In this document: piece after piece, positions 1 through 8,515 of the stretch
How positions within the stretch are numbered: the first letter of the stretch is position 1
How the letters are laid out: every line of letters starts with the position of its first letter
Assembly: GCF_003697165.2 (NCBI RefSeq)
Contig: NZ_CP033092.2
Span: 3,162,001 to 3,226,000, forward strand
Direction: 5' to 3'
DNA length: 64,000 bases
DNA from: Escherichia coli DSM 30083 = JCM 1649 = ATCC 11775
GTDB lineage: Bacteria; Pseudomonadota; Gammaproteobacteria; Enterobacterales; Enterobacteriaceae
Translations under genes and position numbers: made by a program
Notes under the pieces: generated by a model
Databases searched by the model: none
What the model was told of the DNA's origin: nothing
The model's input: the letters and a program-made list of their open reading frames with translations, nothing else

Positions 1-347
1 CCATACCCCAGCGAGGCCGCCCACAAGTAACTTGCGGCTGTGATTTGTGTCAACAGATACAGCCAGCGCGCCCAGCGACGCCCTTTCACCAGTGAAAACG
101 CACACCAGATCTCAATGAAAACCAGCACCAGACTGCTCAAAAAGACCAGCGTTAAACTCCAGGTTTGTACGCTGCGATGAATGAACTCGCCAATACCGCG
201 CACGCCCAGCGTATTGAAAATCATCAGCACGTCGAGGCCACGGATCATAATAATGGCGAGCGCCGCCACCTGCACCAGCGCAGGCACATTCAGGCGAGCA
301 TGAGATGAAGATGTTTTCTTAAAAAATCCCAACGTTTCGTCTTCCAT
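1..347 (-). CDS. ybjO: YbjO, putative inner-membrane protein (3' end outside window)
   Basis: The minus-strand frame opens with ATG at 345-347 and runs off the left edge, so only about 115 N-terminal codons are present (the K-12 protein is about 162 residues from memory). The translation begins MEDETLGFFKK and shows hydrophobic stretches at about residues 22-47, 62-83 and 94-112, fitting a small multipass inner-membrane protein of unknown function. It lies just downstream of potI on the same strand, but a terminator-like hairpin sits between them, so it is probably transcribed separately. No function can be assigned from sequence. Confidence 0.85.
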   Translation of the reverse strand, partial: MEDETLGFFKKTSSSHARLNVPALVQVAALAIIMIRGLDVLMIFNTLGVRGIGEFIHRSVQTWSLTLVFLSSLVLVFIEIWCAFSLVKGRRWARWLYLLTQITAASYLWAASLGY

Positions 348-376
348 GAAAACAATGCCGCGACATGCGCGGCATT
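348..376 (-). terminator. Intrinsic terminator after potI
   Basis: A perfect 9-bp stem (354-362 with 368-376, loop of 5) lies just past the potI stop. On the minus strand it is followed by GTTTT. This fits the end of the potFGHI transcript and lies immediately before the ybjO start. Confidence 0.65.
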
Positions 377-406
377 ATGTAGCCAGGTTGGCAAATTTTA
401 GTGTCT

Positions 407-1252
407 TCAGCCACGTCTTGCACGCTGGATGTCGCGTATCCGCTGTTTTTCTGCGCGCGCCATCAGATACCAGGCGATAAATCCGACAATTCCGACCGCG
501 CCGAGGATCAATGTTGCCAGGGCGTTGATTTCCGGATTCACCCCCATCCGCACGCTGGAAAAGACCAGCATCGGTAAAGTGGTGGCTCCCGGCCCGGAAA
601 CAAAGCTGGCGATCACCAGATCATCAAGCGACAAAGTAAAAGCCAGTAACCAGCCAGAAATGATCGCGGGCATGATCATCGGTAGCGTAATGACAAAAAA
701 CACTTTCAGCGGCGTCGCACCGAGATCCATCGCGGCTTCTTCTATCGAGCGATCCAGTTCCCGCAGACGCGACGAAATAACGACTGCCACATAAGCCGTA
801 CAGAAAGTGACATGCGCCAGCCAGATGGTGAGCATACCGCGGTCCGCAGGCCAGCCAATAGCATGAGCAAGCGCGACGAATAACAACAACAGCGACAAAC
901 CCGTGATGACATCTGGCATCACCAGCGGCGCGGTGATCATAAAGGCAAAACCATTTGATCCGCGAAACCTGCCAAAACGCACCAACACCACCGCCGCAAT
1001 CGTCCCGAGGATCGCCGCTGCCGTTGCCGCACAGGCTGCAATTGTCAGACTTAAACCAACCGCACTCATCATCGCGTCATCGCGCAATAATTCGCCATAC
1101 CAGCGCGTTGACCAGCCGGCCCACACCGTCACCAGTTTCGAGCTGTTGAATGAATAGATAACCAGCATCAGCATTGGCGCGTAGAGAAAGGTGAAGCCCA
1201 GCAGCAAAATCACAATCCGCCAGGGCGAACGAACAACCGGTAAATTATTCAT
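407..1252 (-). CDS. potI: PotI, putrescine ABC transporter permease
   Basis: One of the two membrane subunits of the PotFGHI putrescine importer. The protein has 281 residues, six predicted membrane segments, and the binding-protein-dependent permease loop 'EEAAMDLGATPLKVFF' (about residues 185-200) that docks on the ATPase. The start was placed at ATG 1250-1252 because it gives the usual family length and overlaps the potH stop by 4 nt (ATGA), typical of translational coupling. A longer frame extends upstream into potH but adds only basic, non-conserved residues. The gene is intact, although the upstream ATPase gene potG is interrupted in this strain. Confidence 0.95.
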   Translation of the reverse strand: MNNLPVVRSPWRIVILLLGFTFLYAPMLMLVIYSFNSSKLVTVWAGWSTRWYGELLRDDAMMSAVGLSLTIAACAATAAAILGTIAAVVLVRFGRFRGSNGFAFMITAPLVMPDVITGLSLLLLFVALAHAIGWPADRGMLTIWLAHVTFCTAYVAVVISSRLRELDRSIEEAAMDLGATPLKVFFVITLPMIMPAIISGWLLAFTLSLDDLVIASFVSGPGATTLPMLVFSSVRMGVNPEINALATLILGAVGIVGFIAWYLMARAEKQRIRDIQRARRG

Positions 1253-2202
1253 CCGTGTTCTCCCACGCTTTTTTGCTGGTGTTTGTGAAACCACATTATC
1301 GGCACAATTAGCAGCAGCAACATGATGATCGCTACCGCCGAGGCTACCGGCCAGTCGCGGTTGTTAAAGAACTCCTGCCACAGCACGCGCCCGATCATGA
1401 TGCTGTCCGGGCCACCGAGCAGTTCCGGGATCACAAACTCGCCCACAGCAGGGATAAACACCAGCATCGATCCGGCAATAATCCCCCCTTTGGTGAGTGG
1501 CATGATCACGGTAAAGAACGTTTTCAGCGGTCGTGCACCGAGATCCAGTGCCGCTTCTACCAGCGAATAATCAATACGAATCAACGCGGTGTAAATCGGC
1601 AGCACCATAAACGGCACGTAGGCGTAAACAATGCCAATATAAACCGCAAAGTTGGTATGCAGAATGGTCAGCGGTTGATCGATAACCCCCAGCCACAGCA
1701 GAAAATTATTCAGCACACCGTTGTTTTTTAATATTCCCATCCAGGCGTAGACACGAATCAGAAACGAGGTCCACGACGGCAGGATCACCAGTAGTAATAA
1801 GATATTACGGGTCGAAGGCTTACTGTGCGTCACCGCCCACGCCAGCGGATAGCCGATCAGTAAACAGCAAATAGTCGAAATCGCCGCCACCTGTAACGAC
1901 TGGAGATAAGCATCAAAATAGAGCGGATCGTCGGTCAGTTGCAGAAAATTACCGAGATTAAGAGTGATAGAAAGTTGCCCGTCAGCCCACTCCATCAATT
2001 CGGTATAAGGTGGAATAGCGCGCGCCATCTCCGCCAGGCTTATTTTAAAGACGATCAGAAATGGCAGCAGAAACAGCAAGATCAACCAGATATATGGCAA
2101 CGCAATGACCAGTTTGCGCCCATGCTTCATTTGCAGCTGCGACAACCACAGCTTAAATCCGCCCGGCGGTTTCGACTGGGCAGCAGGTTCAAGTGTACTC
2201 AT
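1249..2202 (-). CDS. potH: PotH, putrescine ABC transporter permease
   Basis: Second membrane subunit of the putrescine importer, 317 residues. It has a cytoplasmic N-terminus, a first membrane segment around residues 32-53, and the permease coupling motif 'EAALDLGARPLKTFF' in the C-terminal half. It starts 9 nt after the potG stop and overlaps potI by 4 nt, so it belongs to the potF-potG-potH-potI operon. PotH and PotI form the heterodimeric channel that receives putrescine from PotF. The frame is intact. Confidence 0.95.
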   Translation of the reverse strand: MSTLEPAAQSKPPGGFKLWLSQLQMKHGRKLVIALPYIWLILLFLLPFLIVFKISLAEMARAIPPYTELMEWADGQLSITLNLGNFLQLTDDPLYFDAYLQSLQVAAISTICCLLIGYPLAWAVTHSKPSTRNILLLLVILPSWTSFLIRVYAWMGILKNNGVLNNFLLWLGVIDQPLTILHTNFAVYIGIVYAYVPFMVLPIYTALIRIDYSLVEAALDLGARPLKTFFTVIMPLTKGGIIAGSMLVFIPAVGEFVIPELLGGPDSIMIGRVLWQEFFNNRDWPVASAVAIIMLLLLIVPIMWFHKHQQKSVGEHG

Positions 2203-2211
2203 CTTTGCTCC

Positions 2212-3345
2212 TTAAACCGTCAGCACCACACAGCTGTCCACTTCCCAGCACAAACGTACTTCGTCGCCCCAGGTCGGTAACCCTTTACGATGACGATGGG
2301 CGTTTTGTAGCTGGGCGCTGATCATCTGCCCACTTTTCAGACGAACGTGATACACCGAAAGATCGCCGAGATAGGCAATGTGTATCACCTCCCCCACCGC
2401 GAAGTTACAACCATTGGCGGGCGGCTCTTCGCAAAGCATGATTTTTTCCGGACGCAGCGCTACGTGTACCGGCACGTTATCAACCACTGAAGCATCTGCA
2501 TCGACTTTCAGTGGGTGCACCAGTCCCGGCGAATAAAGCACCAGACCATCTTCCTGACGCTCTTTGAGTACACCTTCAAAGACATTAACCGAACCGATAA
2601 ATTCAGCGCTATAGCGGGTGGTCGGATGCTCGTAGATCTCTTCCGGTTCGCCAATCTGGACAAATTTCCCACGATTCATAATGGCGATACGCCCCGCCAT
2701 GGTCATCGCCTCTTCCTGATCGTGGGTGACCATCACACAAGTCACACCGACACGCTCCAGAATATCCACCACTTCAAGCTGCATCCGGTCACGCAGCTTT
2801 TTATCCAGCGCGCCCATCGGCTCATCGAGCAGTAATAGTTTCGGGCGCTTGGCAAGGCTTCTGGCCAGGGCCACACGCTGACGCTGACCACCGGAAAGCT
2901 GATGCGGTTTGCGTTTGGCGAACTCCTGCATATGCACCAGCCCAAGCATCTCATTGACCCGGCTGGCAATTTCCGCTTTCGGTAGTTTGTCCTGTTTCAG
3001 GCCAAAAGCGATGTTCTGTTCCACGGTCATATGCGGAAACAGCGCGTAAGACTGAAACATCATATTGATGGGGCGCAGGTAAGGCGGCACCTGTGACAAA
3101 TCGACGCCATCGAGCATAATCTGCCCGGCAGAAGGTTGTTCAAAACCTGCCAGCATACGCAGCAGCGTGGACTTGCCACAGCCGGATGCGCCCAGCAGCG
3201 CGAAGATTTCACCTTTGTAGATGGTCAGGCTGACATCATCCACCGCATGTTGACCATCGTAGGATTTGGTCAGGTTACGGATTTCTAATAGCGGCGTCAG
3301 CGCCTTACGGGTTTTCGCCTACGGGCGAGGGATAGCGTCATTCAC
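2212..3345 (-). pseudogene. potG: potG, putrescine transporter ATPase, interrupted by amber codon 9
   Basis: The ATPase of PotFGHI. From the GTG at 3343-3345 the frame reads V-N-D-A-I-P-R-P-stop-A-K-T-R-K-A. The stop is TAG at 3319-3321, where K-12 has CAG (Gln) from memory. After it the frame is open to the normal end, with Walker A GASGCGKST, signature LSGGQRQR, Walker B LLLLDEP and a C-terminal TOBE-like region. The next in-frame start is GTG at 3241-3243 (codon 35). It has no clear ribosome-binding site, and starting there would remove the first beta strands and the A-loop Tyr of 'KSYDG' that stacks on adenine. The product is therefore probably absent or impaired unless an amber suppressor is present. 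A sequencing error is the main alternative. Confidence 0.8.
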
Positions 3346-3375
3346 GGCTGCTCTCCGGCATTGAATGTGTGCAAG

Positions 3376-3425
3376 CGCACCATGATGGTGCGAATTGCCG
3401 GCGGGTGTGGTGCGCCCGTCCGGCA
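3376..3425 (-). other. Intercistronic stem-loops between potF and potG
   Basis: Two dyads lie in the 94-nt potF-potG gap: a perfect 7-bp stem with 3-nt loop (3376-3382 with 3386-3392) and a longer G+C-rich hairpin (3396-3401 with 3420-3425, with further internal pairing). Neither has a T-tract, so they look like 3' stabilisers of the potF message, which would fit the greater need for the binding protein. This is inference from position. Confidence 0.5.
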
Positions 3426-3439
3426 TCTACGGCTGCGGA

Positions 3440-4552
3440 TTATTTTCCGCTCTTCACTTTGGTCCACGCGCGGGTGCGCACACGGTCGATTTTCGGGTCC
3501 TGCACTTTCAGAGTGAACAGCTTCGCACGAACATCCGCAGGCGGATAAATACCCGGGTTATCACGGACTTCCGCACTCACCAGCGGCGTGGCTGCTTTAT
3601 TGGCGTTAGCATAGAACACATGGTCAGAGATATGTGCCACCACATCAGGACGCAGCAGGTAATTCAGGAACTGATAGGCTTCGTCTTTGTTTTTGGCATC
3701 CGCAGGCATGGCGAATACATCAAAGAACGCCATCGCCCCTTCTTTTGGAATCGAGAACGAGACATTCACGCCATTCTTCGCTTCCTTCGCGCGGTTTGAC
3801 GCCTGCCAGACATCGCCCGCCCAGCCAATAGCGACACAGATGTCACCATTCGCCAGATCATTGATGTATTGGGATGAATGGAAATAACGAATGTTCGGGC
3901 GCAGCTTTAACAGCAGATCGGTAGCCGGTCCGGTGTAATCATCCGCTTTAGTGCTGTTAGGATCTTTGCCGAGATAATTCAGCACGGTAGCAAACACTTC
4001 TTCTGGCGCATCGAGGAAAGAGACACCGCAGCTTTTCAGTTTTTCCAGATTTTCAGGTTTGAGGATCAAGTCCCAGCTATCGACGGGCGCGTTTTCGCCC
4101 AGCACCGCTTTAACTTTATCGACGTTATAGCCAATCCCGGTCGTCGCCCACATATAGGGCATAGCAAATTTATTGTCGGGATCGTGTTTGGCGACCAACT
4201 TCAGCAGCTCCGGATCGAGATTCTTCCACTCCGGCAATTTGCTTTTATCCAGCGGCTGGAAAACTCCCGCTGTCAGCTGGCGCTCAAGAAAGCTTGCTGA
4301 CGGCACCACCAGATCAAAGCCGGTGCTCCCCGCCATTAATTTGCCTTCCAGTACTTCGTTAGAATCGAAAACATCGTAGACGACTTTAATACCGGTTTCT
4401 TTTTCAAAGTTGGCCACCGTGTCCGGGGCGATATAATCAGACCAGTTATAAATGTGGAGTGTTTTTTGTTCAGCCGCGAGCGTGCTGACAGAGACGGCCA
4501 TCAGAGCCCCCGCAACCAGACCCGATAGCCATTTTTTATTTAAGGCGGTCAT
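3440..4552 (-). CDS. potF: PotF, periplasmic putrescine-binding protein
   Basis: Captures putrescine in the periplasm and delivers it to PotHI. It has 370 residues and a classic Sec signal peptide (MTALNKKW followed by a hydrophobic core and an ALA-like cleavage site near residue 26). The mature part begins with the spermidine/putrescine-binding pattern 'HIYNWSDYIAPDT', in which Trp and Asp residues contact the diamine. The start at 4550-4552 was chosen over an upstream in-frame ATG because it sits directly before the signal peptide, after a GAAAGAGAT-type ribosome site. First gene of potFGHI. Because potG is broken in this strain, PotF may bind putrescine without productive import. Confidence 0.95.
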   Translation of the reverse strand: MTALNKKWLSGLVAGALMAVSVSTLAAEQKTLHIYNWSDYIAPDTVANFEKETGIKVVYDVFDSNEVLEGKLMAGSTGFDLVVPSASFLERQLTAGVFQPLDKSKLPEWKNLDPELLKLVAKHDPDNKFAMPYMWATTGIGYNVDKVKAVLGENAPVDSWDLILKPENLEKLKSCGVSFLDAPEEVFATVLNYLGKDPNSTKADDYTGPATDLLLKLRPNIRYFHSSQYINDLANGDICVAIGWAGDVWQASNRAKEAKNGVNVSFSIPKEGAMAFFDVFAMPADAKNKDEAYQFLNYLLRPDVVAHISDHVFYANANKAATPLVSAEVRDNPGIYPPADVRAKLFTLKVQDPKIDRVRTRAWTKVKSGK

Positions 4553-4901
4553 ATCTCTTTCCTTCTGAAAATTCGTTAACAAACGAACAAAAGTTGTCAC
4601 ACTGAAAGATATGCAATAAACGTGCATATTTTTATCGGCGCGGTGTAAGAAAAGAGAACTCTCTCCCGGCCTGCACTGCTCACTATATAAAAGCATCGCA
4701 AGAATAACTTTAGCCAGGGTTTGAGACTATAGCTCGGATTAAAAAACGGTATTTAACAAATTTTTATGCGTATTTGCTCTATGTGATAAAGCCAAATCGG
4801 CACAAGAGAAGTGAATTAATCTTTAATAAAAGGTTAAAAACAGCGGATAATTTTGCGGCACGCAGTCACTGCGGCAGCGACTGCGTGCTCGAAAGGAGTT
4901 A
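4553..4901. other. Intergenic region potF-ybjN (promoter of potF)
   Basis: This 349-nt stretch has no credible gene. It must hold the minus-strand promoter for potFGHI. The left half is A+T-rich. At 4859-4887 there is a perfect 9-bp stem (4859-4867 with 4879-4887) just beyond the ybjN stop, probably a transcript end for ybjN although the T-tract is poor. I could not assign specific promoter boxes with confidence. Confidence 0.5.
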
Positions 4902-5378
4902 TCAGTGGAGGAAATAGTTTTCGGTAACGTTATTTTGCCCTTCATCGTCAGTCGGTAACAGCAGTTGATGGGCATTAGCTTCAAGAATGACCATCGAAAT
5001 CTGCTCTTCGCTCTGACGCACGAACCATGCAAACTGCTCATAGGTTACGCCCTGCATAACGGATAAAGACTGGCAAACCACCAGCTTTGGCAGATTATCA
5101 TCCTGCATATCAAGAAATGCTTTCACGGTCAGCGAACTGGCATTGATGGCTGATAAATCCGCCGCCAGCGGCAATACGGCTGAAGGTCGGACTTCCGCCA
5201 TGGCAGAAAACAGGATCGTGTTATCGATCAGATCGATTTTAGCATCAAAGACACCGTCGAAATTCTGCATATGGGGCAGATGCAGAGCCTGACAGTTATC
5301 ACATTCAAAAAAACTCATCCCCAGGTCATCGAGCCATTGACGCAACGTATCCAGACCAGGAACGACCAGCGATGTCAT
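4902..5378 (-). CDS. ybjN: YbjN, YbjN-family stress/motility-associated protein
   Basis: A 158-residue acidic soluble protein beginning MTSLVVPGLDTLRQWLDDLG, matching the enterobacterial YbjN family (type III secretion chaperone-like fold in related structures). In E. coli its overexpression has been linked to altered motility, biofilm and stress responses, but no biochemical activity is settled. The start at 5376-5378 gives the family length; a longer frame with a basic N-terminal extension exists but is not conserved. It lies 87 nt downstream of rimK on the same strand, the last member of the ybjC-nfsA-rimK-ybjN set. Confidence 0.9.
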   Translation of the reverse strand: MTSLVVPGLDTLRQWLDDLGMSFFECDNCQALHLPHMQNFDGVFDAKIDLIDNTILFSAMAEVRPSAVLPLAADLSAINASSLTVKAFLDMQDDNLPKLVVCQSLSVMQGVTYEQFAWFVRQSEEQISMVILEANAHQLLLPTDDEGQNNVTENYFLH

Positions 5379-5465
5379 AATTTTGTACAACCTCTTCCGA
5401 TAAAAAGACCGGCACAGCTTACGCAAAAAGCGCAGGCAAAACCATGATCAGTAATGTGATTGCGA

Positions 5466-6368
5466 CTAACCACCCGTTTTCAGGCAATATTCTGTCGTAG
5501 CGTGGCGTTCGATCCAGCGGATCATTTTACCCGCGATGTCGATACCGGTGGTTTTTTCTATTCCTTCCAGCCCTGGCGACGCATTCACTTCCATCACCAA
5601 CGGCCCGCGATTAGCACGCAGAATATCCACACCAGCAACGTCCAGCGCCATCGTTCGCGCGGCTTTTATCGCGATTTCACGCTCCTGTGGTGTGATACTG
5701 GCGACGCTTGCCGCGCCGCCACGATGCAAATTGGAACGAAAATCGCCCTCTTTCGCTCGCCGTTCAATCGCAGCGACTACTTCATCGCCAACAACCAGAC
5801 AGCGGATATCGCACCCTTGCGCCTCTTTGATATATTCCTGCACCAGAATATGCGCGTTCAGACCGCGGAAAGCGTCAATCACGCTTTCGGCCGCCTGACG
5901 CGTCTCCGCCAGCACGACACCAATTCCCTGCGTGCCTTCAACCAGCTTGACCACCAGCGGCGCACCACCGACCATGTCGATTAAATCGCTGGTATCATCC
6001 GGCGAATGCGCAATGCCCGTGACAGGCAGGTCGATGCCCTGACGCGCCAGCAGTTGCATGGAACGCAATTTGTCACGCGCCCGGGCAATGGCGACCGACT
6101 CATTGAGCGGATAGCTCCCCAGCATCTCGAACTGGCGCAGTGCCGCCGTCCCATAAAAGGTAATGGCGGTGCCAATACGCGGGATCACTGCGTCAAAATG
6201 GGGTAACTTGCGGCCTTTGTAGTGAATAGAAGACGCCGCAGGATTTATGTTCATGTAGCAAGAAAGCGGATCAAGAATTTCAACCAGGTGACCGCGCTGT
6301 ATAGCGGCTTCACGCAGCCGCTTACACGAATAGAGCGTTCCATCCCGGGACAATATGGCAATTTTCAC
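5466..6368 (-). CDS. rimK: RimK, ribosomal protein S6 glutamate ligase (ATP-grasp)
   Basis: Adds glutamate residues post-translationally to the C-terminus of ribosomal protein S6; the enzyme can also make poly-alpha-glutamate in vitro. The 300-residue protein has an N-terminal pre-ATP-grasp domain and a central ATP-grasp fold. Visible motifs are the glycine-rich nucleotide loop '[12 protein letters not shown]' (about residues 140-151) and the metal-binding '[12 protein letters not shown]' near residues 257-268. It is 60 nt downstream of nfsA and apparently cotranscribed with it, which in E. coli places it under SoxS/MarA-type control. The frame is intact and full length. Confidence 0.96.
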   Translation of the reverse strand: MKIAILSRDGTLYSCKRLREAAIQRGHLVEILDPLSCYMNINPAASSIHYKGRKLPHFDAVIPRIGTAITFYGTAALRQFEMLGSYPLNESVAIARARDKLRSMQLLARQGIDLPVTGIAHSPDDTSDLIDMVGGAPLVVKLVEGTQGIGVVLAETRQAAESVIDAFRGLNAHILVQEYIKEAQGCDIRCLVVGDEVVAAIERRAKEGDFRSNLHRGGAASVASITPQEREIAIKAARTMALDVAGVDILRANRGPLVMEVNASPGLEGIEKTTGIDIAGKMIRWIERHATTEYCLKTGG

Positions 6369-6428
6369 TCTGCACCTCTCTGTCAGACCTGGTCAAAAGC
6401 CCGCGTATCATACATCGACGTGGCAGTT

Positions 6429-7151
6429 TTAGCGCGTCGCCCAACCCTGTTTGTGCAAATAATCCAGAATAAATGGGCGGCTTTCTTTAATGATTGTTCG
6501 GCGGATATGATCGCTCCAGGTATCCCGGCGATTATTGCTGCCACGGGTGAGGTAATATTCCGCCAGTTGCTCGTCATACTGCGCCAGTGCGTCTTTATCC
6601 AGCGGTTGATAGCTGTTTTCATGCACCAAAATGGAGGCCGGTAAACGCGGCTTAAGATCCGGATTATCCGCAGGCCAGCCAAGGCACAGCCCAAACAGCG
6701 GCAGAACATGCTGCGGTAATTTCAGCAGTTCCGTCACCGCTTCAATATTATTGCGCAGGCCGCCGATATATACCCCGCCCAATCCCAGCGATTCCGCTGC
6801 GGTTAATGCATTCTGTGCCATCATTGCCGTATCAACGACACCGAGCAACAGTTGTTCCGCCAGGCCGAGCTGAGCATCCGGACAGATCTGTAAATGGCGG
6901 TTAAAGTCGGCACAGAACACCCAAAACTCCGCCGCTTGCGCTACGTGTTTTTGCCCGCCGGTCAGCGTCACCAGTTCTTCACGTAACGCTTTGTCGGTAA
7001 TGCGAATAATGCTACTGCACTGCAAAAAACTGGAACTGGACGTCGCACGGGCGCTGTTAATAATCGCCTCACGCTGCGCTTCGGAAATGGGTTCATCAGT
7101 GAAATGGCGAATGGAGCGATGGCCACAAATAAGTTCAATGGTTGGCGTCAT
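6429..7151 (-). CDS. nfsA: NfsA, oxygen-insensitive NADPH nitroreductase
   Basis: Major type I FMN-dependent nitroreductase; it performs two-electron reduction of nitroaromatics and quinones with NADPH, and it activates nitrofuran drugs. It has 240 residues. The N-terminal 'CGHRSIRHFTDEPIS' is the FMN phosphate-binding pattern of the nitroreductase fold, and 'LGGVYIGGLRN' is the second conserved FMN segment. It overlaps the 3' end of ybjC by 17 nt and precedes rimK. In E. coli it belongs to the superoxide/multidrug regulon (SoxRS, MarA). No lesion is seen, so the strain should be nitrofurantoin-sensitive at this locus. Confidence 0.96.
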   Translation of the reverse strand: MTPTIELICGHRSIRHFTDEPISEAQREAIINSARATSSSSFLQCSSIIRITDKALREELVTLTGGQKHVAQAAEFWVFCADFNRHLQICPDAQLGLAEQLLLGVVDTAMMAQNALTAAESLGLGGVYIGGLRNNIEAVTELLKLPQHVLPLFGLCLGWPADNPDLKPRLPASILVHENSYQPLDKDALAQYDEQLAEYYLTRGSNNRRDTWSDHIRRTIIKESRPFILDYLHKQGWATR

Positions 7152-7422
7152 TATCTTTTTCTCTTTCTGAACGTGAATATTGCGGTGGATGGTTCATCAG
7201 CTGTGGGGCAAGACGTTTTGCCACCTGAAGAATAACCACCACCGCAGCGGGAAGCATGAGCAAAACACCGAGAAAAATCATCAGAATCTGCACTTCTGGC
7301 CGAGAAAATGGCTCAGGTAGCGACAGGGAGTCGCTTACCGACAGCAGCGCCACCGCCAGCAACATCATTCCGATAAATTCCAGTATCAACACGCTTTTAG
7401 GCAATTTACCGATCGCGCGCAT
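7135..7422 (-). CDS. ybjC: YbjC, DUF1418 small membrane protein
   Basis: A 95-residue protein with two hydrophobic segments (about residues 8-31 and 46-69) and a charged, Asn/Asp-rich C-terminal tail, fitting a two-pass inner-membrane protein of the DUF1418 family. First gene of the minus-strand set with nfsA, whose start lies 17 nt inside the ybjC 3' end. In K-12 it is induced with nfsA by superoxide stress. No molecular function is known and none can be read from the sequence. Confidence 0.88.
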   Translation of the reverse strand: MRAIGKLPKSVLILEFIGMMLLAVALLSVSDSLSLPEPFSRPEVQILMIFLGVLLMLPAAVVVILQVAKRLAPQLMNHPPQYSRSEREKDNDANH

Positions 7423-7581
7423 ACGCTTCCCTCTGCAAAGTGAGCCTTCAGTCTAAAACTTTTCACTGTATTGTGTTTAACAGTTATAGCTTTTATCAAT
7501 TAATGCAACAGGTTAAACCTACTTTCAGCGAATACATTTTAGCGTGATCATTACAGGCATAAATCTATGAGGAGAGAAATA
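7423..7581. promoter_or_regulatory. Divergent promoter region ybjC-nfsA / grxA
   Basis: This 159-nt A+T-rich gap separates the minus-strand ybjC operon from plus-strand grxA. From established E. coli knowledge, grxA is activated by OxyR and ybjC-nfsA by SoxS/MarA from this interval. I do not see an OxyR or mar box good enough to give exact coordinates. A GAGGAGAGAAATA ribosome-binding stretch precedes the grxA ATG. Confidence 0.5.
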
Positions 7582-7839
7582 ATGCAAACCGTTATTTTTG
7601 GTCGTCCGGGTTGCCCTTACTGTGTGCGTGCAAAAGATCTGGCTGAGAAATTGAGCAATGAACGCGATGATTTCCAGTATCAGTATGTAGATATTCGTGC
7701 GGAAGGGATCACTAAAGAAGATCTACAACAAAAGGCAGGTAAACCCGTAGAAACCGTGCCGCAGATTTTTGTCGATCAGCAACATATCGGCGGCTATACC
7801 GATTTTGCTGCATGGGCGAAAGAGAATCTGGACGCCTGA
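7582..7839 (+). CDS. grxA: Glutaredoxin 1
   Basis: Glutathione-dependent dithiol oxidoreductase that reduces ribonucleotide reductase, PAPS reductase and OxyR. It has 85 residues and a thioredoxin fold, with the redox motif C11-P-Y-C14, the cis-proline segment 'TVPQIFV', and the glutathione-binding 'GGYTDF'. The start at 7582 is preceded by GGAGAGA; an upstream in-frame ATG would add five residues and is disfavoured. Residue 9, beside the active site, is Pro (FGRPGCPYC) where the K-12 form has Ser, and residue 80 is Ala where K-12 has Val. From memory the Salmonella protein shares both states, so they look ancestral. Confidence 0.96.
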   Translation: MQTVIFGRPGCPYCVRAKDLAEKLSNERDDFQYQYVDIRAEGITKEDLQQKAGKPVETVPQIFVDQQHIGGYTDFAAWAKENLDA

Positions 7840-7848
7840 TCGTCTGAC

Positions 7849-7875
7849 AAGCCCTCGCGTTGAGGGCTTTATTGA
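7849..7875 (+). terminator. Terminator between grxA and ybjM
   Basis: An 8-bp perfect stem (7849-7856 with 7862-7869) lies ten bases after the grxA stop and is followed by T-rich sequence reading plus. It sits between convergent grxA and ybjM and overlaps the 3' end of ybjM, so it may serve both. Confidence 0.75.
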
Positions 7876-8246
7876 TTTTTTCTGTGCTGTGGTTTAAACA
7901 AACTACTGATAAATAAGAAACACAATGCCCCCAGCGCACACCAGAACACCGCACTTAATAACCATGCCAGCTCTTGCCAGAATGAGCGCGTCGGTGAAAA
8001 AAACAGCCGCATAATGAGCATCGAACAGGGTGCCGCCAGCATTGCGCCAAACAGAGGTTTCAGGACTTCTCTACGATGTGAAAAGAAGCTGGCAACTGCA
8101 CCAGGAAGAATGAAAAATAGCAAACCGATTTCAGGATGCCCGGCAGCCCGAAAAGCGCCTTTCATGTGCGTCGCCAGAAAAAGACACACCACAATGAAGA
8201 GGACAAAACAGCAGATTGCCCCCGCCCAACGTTGTTTATGTTTCAC
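7869..8246 (-). CDS. ybjM: YbjM, putative inner-membrane protein
   Basis: A 125-residue hydrophobic protein with four likely membrane segments (about residues 7-25, 38-56, 65-82 and 92-113) and a basic C-terminal tail. It belongs to a narrow enterobacterial family with no known function. It is convergent with grxA and divergent from ybjL, so it appears monocistronic. The start at 8244-8246 is preceded on the minus strand by GGAGGAACG, a good ribosome site. Confidence 0.85.
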   Translation of the reverse strand: MKHKQRWAGAICCFVLFIVVCLFLATHMKGAFRAAGHPEIGLLFFILPGAVASFFSHRREVLKPLFGAMLAAPCSMLIMRLFFSPTRSFWQELAWLLSAVFWCALGALCFLFISSLFKPQHRKNQ

Positions 8247-8515
8247 TCGTTCCTCCTGACACTGCGTCTATCGAACACATTTTTCGCCAGTGTGGCGTTC
8301 AGTAAGATAAAGCCGCTTCGCATTCCATGCTAATATAGGCCAACGCAATTCATATAGCCGTTGATACCTAATGTGATTACACTAGTAAAATATATTGTTA
8401 CTTTACTATCTTTTAGGTGCGCTGAATGAATCTGCGCCCTGAATTCTGGTAAAAAACATTATCGTAAATTACCATTTCTTTCAACAGCTTACTAGTAAAC
8501 AAGAAGTTAGCCTCC

